DNA from: Zoogloea sp021286885
Lineage (GTDB): Bacteria > Pseudomonadota > Gammaproteobacteria > Burkholderiales > Rhodocyclaceae
Length of the DNA stretch: 64,000 bases
Assembly (NCBI RefSeq): GCF_041915215.1
Contig: NZ_JAYSBV010000014.1
Reading direction: 5' to 3' (one strand)
The notes under the pieces were generated by a model. It was not told where the DNA came from, made no database searches, and worked only from the letters and a program-made list of their open reading frames with translations. Within the stretch, counting starts at the first letter, position 1. Each line of letters begins with the position of its first letter. The translations under genes and the position numbers were made by a program. Of the stretch, positions 51,155 to 60,834 are shown piece by piece.

Positions 51155-51877
51155 TCAGGCCAGGCCGGCTGCCACGGCGGCCCGGGTGGCTTCGGTGAGC
51201 TGCTTGCGGTCGGCGTAGTCCCGGGGGCTCAGGGCAGGCTGGATGCGTACCCGGGCGATGAGTCGGGGTTCGGCCAGAATGGCCCGCAGGCTTTCGAGCA
51301 GGGTGGTATCGCCCGCGTAGGCCGGGGCCGTGGTGAGCTGGCCGGCGGGGGTCCGGTAACTCACCGCCAGGGGCTGAACCGGCGCGCCGGTTTCTACCGC
51401 AGCCTGGAGCAGGGCCCCATGGAAATTACCCAGTTCACGCCCGTCGGTGGTGGTGCCTTCGGGGAACAGCGCCACATGTTTGCCGGCTTCCAGGAGCAGA
51501 CCGATTTCCTGGTAGATGGCCCGGGCGTGGCGTCGGCTTTCACGCCGGATGAATACCGTGCCGTGGTGGCGCGCCAGCCAGCCAAAAATCGGCCAGTCAC
51601 GGATGTCGGCCTTGGCCACAAAGGCCACCGGGCTGCAGGCGTTGATCACGAACACATCCACCCACGAGACATGATTGGCCACCAGCAAGCTGCCCGGGTG
51701 CAGATAAGGCTCGTTCACATCCAGATGAATGCCCAGCACCTCCAGCATGCCCCGGGACCATTGCTGGCGTATCCGGGTCTGGCGATGTTCGGGCAAAAAG
51801 GGAATCAGGGCGGCAGTAAGCAACAGCCCGCGCAGGATGTGCAATCCCAGGCGGGCGTAGCGAAAGCTGCGATACAA
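51155..51877 (-). CDS. 1-acyl-glycerol/lyso-lipid acyltransferase (PlsC/OlsA type)
   Basis: The 240-residue protein has an N-terminal membrane segment (LGLHILRGLLLTAALIPFL), then acyltransferase motif I NHVSWVDVFV, motif II-like RHHGTVFIRRESRRHARAI and motif III LFPEGTTTDG. It lies directly downstream of an OlsB-like N-acyltransferase, so it may be the OlsA step (lyso-ornithine lipid O-acylation) rather than general phosphatidate synthesis. Sequence alone does not separate these. Confidence 0.84.
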   Translation of the reverse strand: MYRSFRYARLGLHILRGLLLTAALIPFLPEHRQTRIRQQWSRGMLEVLGIHLDVNEPYLHPGSLLVANHVSWVDVFVINACSPVAFVAKADIRDWPIFGWLARHHGTVFIRRESRRHARAIYQEIGLLLEAGKHVALFPEGTTTDGRELGNFHGALLQAAVETGAPVQPLAVSYRTPAGQLTTAPAYAGDTTLLESLRAILAEPRLIARVRIQPALSPRDYADRKQLTEATRAAVAAGLA

Positions 51878-51894
51878 ACGGGGGGCGATGGTGT

Positions 51895-52653
51895 TCAGTC
51901 CTTGCGTCCCATGAAATGCTTGGCGTAGCGGGCATCCATGCGCGAAACCGGCAGCAGGATGGGCAGGTCAGCGGTGTTGAAGTCGGGATCCCAGGCCGGT
52001 TCGCCGCAGATCCAGGCACCCGCACGCAGGTAGCCCTTGATCAGCGGGGGCGGCGCTGCGTCCAGATCCTGGCGCAGGGCGTGCAGCGGCAGCGGGGTGC
52101 GCGGGAAAACCCGGTATTCCAGCGGGCACAGGTGCTCCTCTTGCAGCCGATTATACAGACTGGCTGCCAGGTGGCCCCCATCGGCCATGCTCACCGAAGC
52201 GCAGCCGATGAGATAGTCGTAGTTGTTCTCGATCATGTAGCGGGCCAAGCCGCCCCACAGCAGGGTGATGACCGCGCCGGTACGGTAATCCGGGTCGATG
52301 CACGACCGGCCGATTTCCACCATGCGCTCGCGCAGGTTACGCAGCCGGGTCAGATCGAATTCGCTCTCGGAGTAATAGCTGCCGATTTCCCGGGCTGCCA
52401 CCGGCGACAGAATGCGGTAGGTACCCACGATGCGGCCGGCGTCTTCGTCGCGCACGATCAGGTGCTCGCAGTAAGGGTCGTAGATGTCTTTATCGACGCC
52501 CGGCGTGCGGGTCGGCAGACGGGCGCCCATTTCTTCGGCAAACACCCGGTAGCGCAGCTTTTGGGCTTCGAGAATCTCGGTGGGGCTGGTGGCGAGGCCC
52601 ACATGCAGGTTGCGTCCGGGGCGGTGGGCGACGCGTTCTTCCTTGAGCAGCAT
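51895..52653 (-). CDS. OlsB-like N-acyltransferase (GNAT, ornithine-lipid type)
   Basis: The protein has about 252 residues from the ATG at 52653, which has AAGGA seven bases upstream; a TTG at 52758 would add 35 residues. LHVGLATSPTEILEAQKLRYRVFAEEMGA is the standard start of the OlsB/'hemolysin-like' GNAT family. EHLIVRDEDAGRIVGTYRIL and MVEIGRSCIDPDYR follow. OlsB N-acylates ornithine with a 3-hydroxyacyl group. The pairing with a PlsC-type gene 17 bases downstream supports an olsBA unit making a phosphate-free membrane lipid. Confidence 0.8.
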   Translation of the reverse strand: MLLKEERVAHRPGRNLHVGLATSPTEILEAQKLRYRVFAEEMGARLPTRTPGVDKDIYDPYCEHLIVRDEDAGRIVGTYRILSPVAAREIGSYYSESEFDLTRLRNLRERMVEIGRSCIDPDYRTGAVITLLWGGLARYMIENNYDYLIGCASVSMADGGHLAASLYNRLQEEHLCPLEYRVFPRTPLPLHALRQDLDAAPPPLIKGYLRAGAWICGEPAWDPDFNTADLPILLPVSRMDARYAKHFMGRKD

Positions 52654-52764
52654 GACGTAATCCTTGATGAATTTGCGCCATTCTGGAAAGGCCGCGTTGC
52701 GCCCCGATGACAGGTCGATGACCCGCCCGTGAAACCCGGTACGCCTTGCATCCTGCAATACAAA

Positions 52765-52782
52765 GGGGAGCCTAAGCTCCCC
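52765..52782 (-). terminator. Short hairpin after the glycine-zipper gene
   Basis: GGGGAGC pairs with GCTCCCC around a 4-base loop, followed on the minus strand by TTTGT. It lies 30 bases after the lipoprotein stop and just before the olsB-like gene. A weak intrinsic terminator is likely. Confidence 0.45.
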
Positions 52783-52811
52783 CTGGGCGTTCTGCCGGGC
52801 GTGGGCCGCGC

Positions 52812-53279
52812 TTAGCGGGTCACGCGGGAAGTACGGCCATCCTGCACCAGGCGCACCCGTTCGCCCGGGTGGAAGTTTTCGCCGCCGTCTTCCTGCACCA
52901 CAGCGAGCAGTTCGCCGTTGTCCATTTTGATGGTGACTTCGATGCCCGCCTTGGCGGTGGTGTTGCCTTCCAGCGCGCTGCCGGCCACGCCACCGGCCAC
53001 TGCACCAATGATGGCCGCGATCCCGGCGCCCTTGCCCTTGCCGACAGTGCTGCCGGCCACGCCGCCAATGGCGGCCCCGGCCAGGGTGCCCACGCCGGAG
53101 CTGCTGCCTTCCAGTTTGACCGGGCGGACGCCTTCCACGATGCCCATGCGCACGCTCATGACCCGGCGGGCCTCGGCGCGTTCATAGCTGCCACCGCCCA
53201 GATTGCCGGCGCCCATCTGGGCGCAGCCGGCGAGGGTGGAGACACACAGCAGGGTGGCGATCAGTTTGCTTGCTTGCAT
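52812..53279 (-). CDS. Outer-membrane glycine-zipper lipoprotein (SlyB/Pcp-like)
   Basis: The 155-residue protein has a lipoprotein signal with lipobox LAGC (Cys19). The mature part contains a Gly-zipper double hairpin at about 64-105 (GTLAGAAIGGVAGSTVGKGKG, IGAVAGGVAGSAL). It ends in a small beta-rich domain (EVTIKMDNGELLAVVQEDG, FHPGERVRLVQ). This is the 17-kDa surface antigen/SlyB layout. It is thought to support outer-membrane integrity. It lies 15 bases after the kinase gene. Confidence 0.85.
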   Translation of the reverse strand: MQASKLIATLLCVSTLAGCAQMGAGNLGGGSYERAEARRVMSVRMGIVEGVRPVKLEGSSSGVGTLAGAAIGGVAGSTVGKGKGAGIAAIIGAVAGGVAGSALEGNTTAKAGIEVTIKMDNGELLAVVQEDGGENFHPGERVRLVQDGRTSRVTR

Positions 53280-53294
53280 GATGTTTTTCCTTTC

Positions 53295-54230
53295 TTACCA
53301 GAGGGTGCTGCCGAAGGCCTGGCGATAGGCGTCGGCAATCGCGTCGCGGCTGGGGGTGTGGTTCTGACCACCCCGGTGGGCAATCTTGAGGGCACCCATC
53401 AGGGAGGCCAGACGCCCGGTCTGATCCCAGGCCAGCCCGTTGGAGATACCGTACAACAGGCCCGCCCGGTAGGCATCGCCGCAGCCGGTGGGGTCTTGAA
53501 TACTGGCCGGGGTGGCGCAGGGAATGTCGATGCGCTGGCCGGCGGTGTAGATCTGGGAGCCTTCGGCACCCAGGGTCACGATCAGGGCCTTCACCTCGGT
53601 GGCGAGGGATTCCAGGCTGCGCCCGGTGCGTTCGCACAGCAGGCGGGCTTCATAGTCGTTGACCGTGCAGTAGTCGGCCAGTTGCAGGCAGCCGAGCAGC
53701 TCGTCGCCATTGAACATGGGCAGGCCCTGGCCCGGATCGAAGATGAAGGGGATGCCGGCTTCGGCAAACTGGCGGCTGTGCTCCAGCATGCCATCGCGCC
53801 CATCCGGAGAAACGATGCCCAGGGTGACGCCCTCGGTGTCGCTCACCTTGTTGAGGTGGGAATGCACCATCGCGCCCGGGTGGAAGGCGGTGATCTGGTT
53901 GTCGTCCAGGTCAGTGGTGATGAAGGCCTGGGCGGTGAAGGTGCCGGGCACCCGGGTTACGTGGCGGGTGGAAATGTCCAGTGCCTGCAGCCGGTTCAGG
54001 TAGGGGTCGGCATCGTCCCCGACGGTGGCCATGATGAGCGGTTCGCCGCCCAGCAGCTTCAGGTTGTAGGCGATGTTGCCGGCGCAGCCCCCGAACTCCC
54101 GGCGCAGCTCGGGCACCAGGAAGGAAACGTTCAGGATGTGAATCTGCTCGGGCAGGATGTGATTCTTGAAGCGATCATGGAAGACCATGATCGAGTCGTA
54201 GGCGATGGAGCCGCAGATGAGAGAGGACAT
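53295..54230 (-). CDS. PfkB-family carbohydrate/nucleoside kinase
   Basis: The protein has 311 residues from the ATG at 54230. The ribokinase-fold motifs are GGCAGNIAYNLKLLGG near residue 48 and the C-terminal DPTGCGDAYRAGLLYG with the catalytic Asp of the GxGD anion hole. Similarity of layout (FHDRFKNHILPEQIHILNVSF) suggests the adenosine-kinase-like subgroup common in betaproteobacteria. The substrate is not certain. Confidence 0.87.
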   Translation of the reverse strand: MSSLICGSIAYDSIMVFHDRFKNHILPEQIHILNVSFLVPELRREFGGCAGNIAYNLKLLGGEPLIMATVGDDADPYLNRLQALDISTRHVTRVPGTFTAQAFITTDLDDNQITAFHPGAMVHSHLNKVSDTEGVTLGIVSPDGRDGMLEHSRQFAEAGIPFIFDPGQGLPMFNGDELLGCLQLADYCTVNDYEARLLCERTGRSLESLATEVKALIVTLGAEGSQIYTAGQRIDIPCATPASIQDPTGCGDAYRAGLLYGISNGLAWDQTGRLASLMGALKIAHRGGQNHTPSRDAIADAYRQAFGSTLW

Positions 54231-54390
54231 GGCTGCTCTTGAAAAATCCGTGACGGAATGATGGAGAGGCGGAAGCCCGCTGAAAGTGAACAATTACCCG
54301 AATGGGGCATCTTGTGTGTTGCCGGATGTAAGCCCGCAGCGGTCTGGCCGCCCGGGCTCAAGGGGAATGGCGTTCAGCGCTCAAAAGCGC

Positions 54391-56181
<1,791 letters not shown>

Positions 56182-56193
56182 GCGTTGTCCTGG

Positions 56194-57084
56194 TTAAGCG
56201 GGGCGGTGGCCCTCAAGGCGCACCCACCCGTCAAGGGTAGCACCAACGTGTAGCGAAATGAACGGAGTATAGGCGTCGATGACTTCCTGGGCCTGGCTCT
56301 CCAGCACGCCGGCCAGGGCCAGCTTGCCACCCGGGGCCACCCGGGCAGAGAGCAGGGGGGCCAGCATCTTGAGCGGATTGGTCAGGATGTTGGCGACCAC
56401 CCGTTCAAAGGTGCCGTCGAGGGGTTCAGCCGATACCTGGAGCAGGAGTTCCACGCCGTTGTTGGCGGCGTTGTCGGCAGCGGTGCGTACCGCCTGCTCG
56501 TCGATATCCACCCCGGTCACTGGGCCGGCACCCAGGCGGGAGGCGGCGATCCCCAGGATGCCGGAGCCGCAGCCGTAGTCGAGCACGGTGATGCCCGGCG
56601 TGATCTCCTGGGTGAGCCATTCCAGGCACATCCGGGTGGTCGGGTGGGAGCCGGTGCCAAAGGCCATGCCCGGATCGAGGATCAGGTTGATCGCATCGGG
56701 GGCGGGGGCCTCGTGCCAGGAGGGGACGATCCACAGCCGGTCGGTGATCCGGATCGGATCAAACTGGCTCTGGGTGAGCTGAACCCAGTTCTGCTCCTCC
56801 ACCTCTTCGATGGTGAAGGGCGGCACCGCGTCCAGCCCGGCTTCTGCCGAGGCCGCTGCCAGGCAGGGGGCCAGATCCACGTCCTTGTCGAACAGGGCCA
56901 GCACCTTGCTGTGATCCCAGAGGCTGGTCGGGTGCATGCCCGGCTCGCCAAACTGGGGCCGCTCGGCCTCAGTGCCCGCGTCGGCGTCTTCAATGCTGAC
57001 CGACAGGGCACCGTGCTCCATCAGCGCCTCGGAGAGGGCTTCGGCGCGGGTGGCGTCGGCGGTCAGGATGACCGAAATCCACAT
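56194..57084 (-). CDS. prmA: Ribosomal protein L11 methyltransferase PrmA
   Basis: This 296-residue protein has the N-terminal substrate-recognition domain (residues 1-60), a linker, and a SAM domain with TVLDYGCGSGILGIAASRLGA near residue 165. The catalytic-site VANILTNPLKMLAPLLS is typical of PrmA. It trimethylates L11 at several amino groups. It is 4 bases after accC in the same direction, a common arrangement. Confidence 0.95.
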   Translation of the reverse strand: MWISVILTADATRAEALSEALMEHGALSVSIEDADAGTEAERPQFGEPGMHPTSLWDHSKVLALFDKDVDLAPCLAAASAEAGLDAVPPFTIEEVEEQNWVQLTQSQFDPIRITDRLWIVPSWHEAPAPDAINLILDPGMAFGTGSHPTTRMCLEWLTQEITPGITVLDYGCGSGILGIAASRLGAGPVTGVDIDEQAVRTAADNAANNGVELLLQVSAEPLDGTFERVVANILTNPLKMLAPLLSARVAPGGKLALAGVLESQAQEVIDAYTPFISLHVGATLDGWVRLEGHRPA

Positions 57085-57088
57085 GCGT

Positions 57089-58450
57089 TCAGCCCTTGTT
57101 GTTGAAGTTGCCCGCTGCGAGCTTTTGCTCCAGGTAGTGAATGCTGGTGCCGCCTTCCATGAAGCGGGCGTCCAGCATCAACTCCTGGTGCAGCGGGATG
57201 TTGGTCTTGATGCCTTCCACCAGCATTTCCGACAGGGCGATGCGCATGCGGCGGATGGCCTGCTCGCGGGTGTCGCCGTAGGCAATCAGCTTGCCGATCA
57301 TGGAGTCGTAGTGCTGGGGCACGGTGTAGCCGTTGTACACGTGGGAATCCACGCGGATGCCGGGGCCACCGGGCACGTGCCAGTTGGTGATCCGGCCCGG
57401 GCAGGGGGTGAACTTGAACGGGTCTTCGGCGTTGATCCGGCATTCCACCGCATGGCCGTGGAACTCGATGTCCTTCTGCTTGTAGCGCAGCTGTTCACCG
57501 TAGGCGACGCGGATCTGTTCCTGCACGATGTCGACCCCGGTGATGAGCTCGGTGACCGGGTGTTCCACCTGGACACGGGTGTTCATCTCGATGAAGTAGA
57601 ACTCGCCGTTCTCGTAGAGGAATTCGAAGGTGCCGGCACCCCGGTAGCCAATGGTGCGGCAGGCTTCGGCGCAGCGTTCGCCGATCTTGTGGATCAGGCG
57701 ACGGTCGATGCCGGGGGCGGGGGCTTCCTCGACCACCTTTTGGTGGCGGCGCTGCATGGAGCAATCCCGCTCGCCCAGGTAGATGGCGTTGCCGTGCTGG
57801 TCGGCCAGCACCTGGATTTCCACGTGGCGCGGGTTTTCCAGATACTTTTCCATGTACACCACGGGGTTGCCGAAGGCGGCACCGGCTTCGGCCCGGGTGG
57901 TGGTCACGGCGTTGATCAGGGCGGCCTCGGTGTGCACCACGCGCATCCCGCGACCACCGCCACCGCCGGCGGCCTTGATGATCACCGGATAGCCCACGGC
58001 GCGGGCGATCTTGACGATTTCCTTGGGGTCGTCGGGCAGGGCGCCGTCGGAGCCGGGCACGCAGGGCACGCCAGCAGCCTTCATGGCGTCCTTGGCCGAA
58101 ACCTTGTCGCCCATCAGGCGGATGGTTTCGGCGCGGGGGCCGATGAATACAAAACCGGATTGCTCGACCCGCTCGGCGAAGTCGGCGTTTTCAGACAGGA
58201 AGCCGTAGCCCGGGTGGATGGCTTCCGCGTCGGTGACTTCGGCGGCAGAGATCAGGGCCGGGACGTTCAGGTAGCTGAGGGCGGAGGAGGCCGGGCCGAT
58301 GCACACGGACTCGTCGGCCAGCTTCACGTACTTGGCTTCTGCGTCGGGTTGGGAGTGCACTGCAACGGTCTTGATGCCCAGTTCGCGACAGGCACGCAGC
58401 ACGCGCAGGGCAATCTCGCCCCGGTTGGCGATCAGAATCTTTTCAAACAT
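57089..58450 (-). CDS. accC: Acetyl-CoA carboxylase biotin carboxylase subunit AccC
   Basis: The protein has 453 residues from the ATG at 58450; the longer open frame upstream is spurious. It begins FEKILIANRGEIALRVLRAC. The ATP-grasp domain has the Gly-rich loop KAAGGGGGRGMRVV, and the biotin-carboxylation residues lie in EHPVTELITGVDIV and RINAEDP. It carboxylates biotin on AccB in the first step of fatty-acid synthesis. It is 14 bases after accB. Confidence 0.97.
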   Translation of the reverse strand: MFEKILIANRGEIALRVLRACRELGIKTVAVHSQPDAEAKYVKLADESVCIGPASSALSYLNVPALISAAEVTDAEAIHPGYGFLSENADFAERVEQSGFVFIGPRAETIRLMGDKVSAKDAMKAAGVPCVPGSDGALPDDPKEIVKIARAVGYPVIIKAAGGGGGRGMRVVHTEAALINAVTTTRAEAGAAFGNPVVYMEKYLENPRHVEIQVLADQHGNAIYLGERDCSMQRRHQKVVEEAPAPGIDRRLIHKIGERCAEACRTIGYRGAGTFEFLYENGEFYFIEMNTRVQVEHPVTELITGVDIVQEQIRVAYGEQLRYKQKDIEFHGHAVECRINAEDPFKFTPCPGRITNWHVPGGPGIRVDSHVYNGYTVPQHYDSMIGKLIAYGDTREQAIRRMRIALSEMLVEGIKTNIPLHQELMLDARFMEGGTSIHYLEQKLAAGNFNNKG

Positions 58451-58464
58451 GGCAGGAATCCGCC

Positions 58465-58923
58465 TTAGCCGATGATGAACAGGGGCTCGCCGTACTCGAC
58501 CGGCTCGCCGTTTTCCACCAGGATGGCCTTGATGGTGCCGGAGAATTCGGATTCGATTTCGTTCATCAGCTTCATGGCTTCGATGATGCACAGCACATCG
58601 CCGGCAGAAACGCTCTGGCCCACTTCGGCCAGGGGCTTGGCGCCCGGGGCGCTGGCGCGGTAGAAGGTGCCCACCATCGGGGACTTGACCACCTGGCCAT
58701 CGGGCAGCGCGTTGGCGGCCGGGGCAGCGGCAGCAGCCGGTGCGGCGGCGGGGGCTGCAGCCACCGGGGCAGCGGTCGGGATCTGGGCCACGTAATTGAC
58801 GGGGGCCGCAGCCGGGGCGTGCTTGGCGATACGGACCTTTTCTTCGCCTTCGGTGACTTCCAGTTCCGAGATGCCGGATTCCTGAACCAGGTCGATCAAC
58901 TTCTTGAGCTTACGAAGATCCAT
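58465..58923 (-). CDS. accB: Biotin carboxyl carrier protein AccB
   Basis: The 152-residue protein has an N-terminal domain (DLRKLKKLIDLVQESGISELEV), an Ala/Pro-rich flexible linker (residues 36-72) and a biotinyl domain with the EAMKLMNEI motif, where Lys118 receives biotin. It forms the AccBC operon with the downstream accC. A terminator and a promoter-like AT-rich segment separate it from aroQ. Confidence 0.96.
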   Translation of the reverse strand: MDLRKLKKLIDLVQESGISELEVTEGEEKVRIAKHAPAAAPVNYVAQIPTAAPVAAAPAAAPAAAAAPAANALPDGQVVKSPMVGTFYRASAPGAKPLAEVGQSVSAGDVLCIIEAMKLMNEIESEFSGTIKAILVENGEPVEYGEPLFIIG

Positions 58924-58955
58924 TCTTGTTTTCCTCTTGGATGTTTATTTATGCG

Positions 58956-58980
58956 AAAACCGGCCCGGGAGAGGGGCCGG
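58956..58980 (-). terminator. Intrinsic terminator after aroQ
   Basis: On the minus strand CCGGCCC pairs with GGGCCGG around a 7-base loop and is followed directly by TTTTC. It separates the aroQ transcript from accBC. Confidence 0.6.
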
Positions 58981-59004
58981 CCTTTGTTGTGTAGGTGCCT
59001 TGCC

Positions 59005-59469
59005 TCAGCCGCGTTCAGCGCGCAGGCGGGTGAGGGCAAATTCGAGGGCGAGCTGGTAGCCCTGGGCGCCCAGGCCGCAGATCACCCCCACCGCCTTGTC
59101 GGAGAAGTAGGAGTGATGACGGAAGGGCTCCCGGGCATGGACGTTGGACAGGTGCACCTCGACGAACGGAATGGCCACACCCGCCAGCGCGTCCCGCATC
59201 CCCACACTGGTGTGGGTGTACGCAGCCGGATTGATGATGATGAAGTTGACGCCTTCGGTGGAGGCCGCCTGGATGCGGTCGATCAGTTCGCCTTCGTGGT
59301 TGCTCTGGAAGGACTCCAGCAGCACCCCGTCGGCCTTGGCCCGGCTTTCCATCGCCAGGTGGATGTCGGCCAGGGTGGTATGCCCGTAGATGGTGGGCTC
59401 CCGGCGACCCAGCAGGTTCAGATTAGGGCCATGCAGAACCAGAATCCGTTGCTGCCGAATGTCATCCAT
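59005..59469 (-). CDS. aroQ: Type II 3-dehydroquinate dehydratase AroQ
   Basis: The protein has 154 residues from the ATG at 59469 (AGGAAG upstream; 59502 is the alternative). Motifs are LVLHGPNLNLLGRREP with the catalytic Tyr region (IYGHTTL), SNHEGELIDRIQ, NPAAYTHTSVGMRDAL and EVHLSNVHAREPFRHHS with the catalytic His. It makes 3-dehydroshikimate in the shikimate pathway. The aroQ-accB-accC order is conserved in many proteobacteria. Confidence 0.95.
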   Translation of the reverse strand: MDDIRQQRILVLHGPNLNLLGRREPTIYGHTTLADIHLAMESRAKADGVLLESFQSNHEGELIDRIQAASTEGVNFIIINPAAYTHTSVGMRDALAGVAIPFVEVHLSNVHAREPFRHHSYFSDKAVGVICGLGAQGYQLALEFALTRLRAERG

Positions 59470-59559
59470 GGTGGCTTCCTGAGTGGTGTTTTTACGCGTC
59501 ATGGGTGCGAGTTTGCCGTAAATCGACGCAAGTTGTCCACCGAGGGGGGCTGCGCCAGA

Positions 59560-60111
59560 TCAACTCCGGGTGAGATCGGTGAGCAGGTTTTCCAGTTCTG
59601 GCGCGGAAATCTGGCCCAGTTTTGCGTGGCGGATTTGACCGTTTTTATCAAGTACCAGAGTGAAGGGCAGGCCGGCAGCGGTGTTGCCCAGCTCGGTGGT
59701 CCACTGGGCCACTTCGGGCTCGGCGATGAGCAGCGGGAAGGGAATCTTGTACTGTTGCTGGAAGGTTTTGACGTTCTCGGCGGTGTCGATGCTGACCCCC
59801 ACCACTTGTACCCCCTTGACCGCAAACTTCTGCTGCAGGGTGGCCAGATCGGGCATTTCCTTGCGGCAGGGGGGGCACCAGGTGGCCCAGAAGTTGAGCA
59901 CCAGCACCTGACCCTTGTAGGCCGCCAGTTGCTGGGGCTTGCCGGCCACGTCCGGCATGGGCGCCTTGAGCAGGGTTTGCAGGGTGCTGTCCTTGCTGGT
60001 GCTCAGGGTGACGGGCGGCGGCGGGGTATCGTTTTCGGCCAGCATATAGCCCCCCAGGCCGGCTCCGGCGGCAAGGGCCAGGGCCAGCAGGGGCTTGAGG
60101 GTTTTTTTCAT
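59560..60111 (-). CDS. TlpA-like periplasmic thioredoxin-family protein
   Basis: The 183-residue protein has an N-terminal membrane anchor or uncleaved signal (LALALAAGAGLGGYML). The thioredoxin fold has active site FWATWCPPCRKEMP with Cys79 and Cys82 and the cis-proline in GLPFTLVLDKNG. It probably reduces periplasmic disulfides, for example during cytochrome or Cu-centre assembly, but is distinct from CcmG. It overlaps the upstream nucleotidyltransferase-like gene by 4 bases. Confidence 0.88.
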   Translation of the reverse strand: MKKTLKPLLALALAAGAGLGGYMLAENDTPPPPVTLSTSKDSTLQTLLKAPMPDVAGKPQQLAAYKGQVLVLNFWATWCPPCRKEMPDLATLQQKFAVKGVQVVGVSIDTAENVKTFQQQYKIPFPLLIAEPEVAQWTTELGNTAAGLPFTLVLDKNGQIRHAKLGQISAPELENLLTDLTRS

Positions 60112-60728
60112 GATTCGGCGTCGTTGGAGGCGCGGGCTTCCCGCAGCAGGGTTTCAACAGTGGCCAGGCGGGCCCGTTCGACGGGGCGGTTGCCGTTGCG
60201 CCGGCTGCTACGATCCCCCTCGGGGCCGTAGATGCGCAGCCGGAACGGCACTTCGCCGTAATCGAAGACCAGGATGGCCTCGGGGGCGTCGGGCTGGGTG
60301 CGGCGCGGCTCCCGGTGTTCGTAGGCCACATCCTGATTGATGAGGAAGATTTCGACTTCCTTGGCGCTCTCGGGGAAGAGGTCGATTTCCACGTCCGAAT
60401 AGCGCCCGGCGGTGCCTTCCAGCACGGCGCCGGTGAGGTAGGGGCGGAAGGGCGCCAGCTCGCGCATCACCTCGGCGGCGGCGGCGAGCATGGCCTGCTG
60501 ACGTTCCTGGTGTTCTTCATCCTGGAACAAGGCCAGATAGTTGCGGACTTCGGCTTCGATCTCGGCGTTGTTGGGCAGCTCGTCGGCGTTGACGGCGCCC
60601 AGTTGGCGGGCGGCCTTGCGCTTGGCAAAACCGTAGTCGCTGATCCCGTCTTCCGCAATCATGCGGGCGGCGAGGGCAGCGATTTCCCGGCGCAGGGGGC
60701 TGCGCGGGACAGCAGCAGGACGCGGCAT
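60108..60728 (-). CDS. Nucleotidyltransferase-like protein of unknown role
   Basis: The protein has 206 residues from the ATG at 60728; the extended frame overlaps mpl antisense and is rejected. A helical N-terminus (RREIAALAARMIAEDGISDYGFAKRKAARQLG) precedes LEGTAGRYSDVEIDLF (103-118). That segment resembles the Gly-Ser/Asp-x-Asp motif of pol-beta-type nucleotidyltransferases, with Gly-Thr in place of Gly-Ser. The C-terminus is rich in Arg. It is divergent from mpl and overlaps the TlpA-like gene. Function unknown. Confidence 0.7.
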   Translation of the reverse strand: MPRPAAVPRSPLRREIAALAARMIAEDGISDYGFAKRKAARQLGAVNADELPNNAEIEAEVRNYLALFQDEEHQERQQAMLAAAAEVMRELAPFRPYLTGAVLEGTAGRYSDVEIDLFPESAKEVEIFLINQDVAYEHREPRRTQPDAPEAILVFDYGEVPFRLRIYGPEGDRSSRRNGNRPVERARLATVETLLREARASNDAES

Positions 60729-60753
60729 GGGCGGTCTGGGCTCCCCGTCGATT

Positions 60754-60770
60754 AGAATGGATCCCATTCT
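60754..60770. promoter_or_regulatory. Perfect palindrome in the divergent mpl region
   Basis: AGAATGG-ATC-CCATTCT is a 7-bp perfect inverted repeat midway between two divergent genes (ATGs at 60728 and 60835). It may be an operator, or simply chance. No regulator is assigned. Confidence 0.3.
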
Positions 60771-60834
60771 ACACAGGACTGTTGCGGCACTGTGTCTGCC
60801 GCAACGGGCAGCTTTACGAGGCACTCCAAGCACC

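Noticed and set aside
57089..58591. AccC start at 58591
   Set aside because: Would overlap accB; the ATG at 58450 yields the conserved AccC N-terminus directly.
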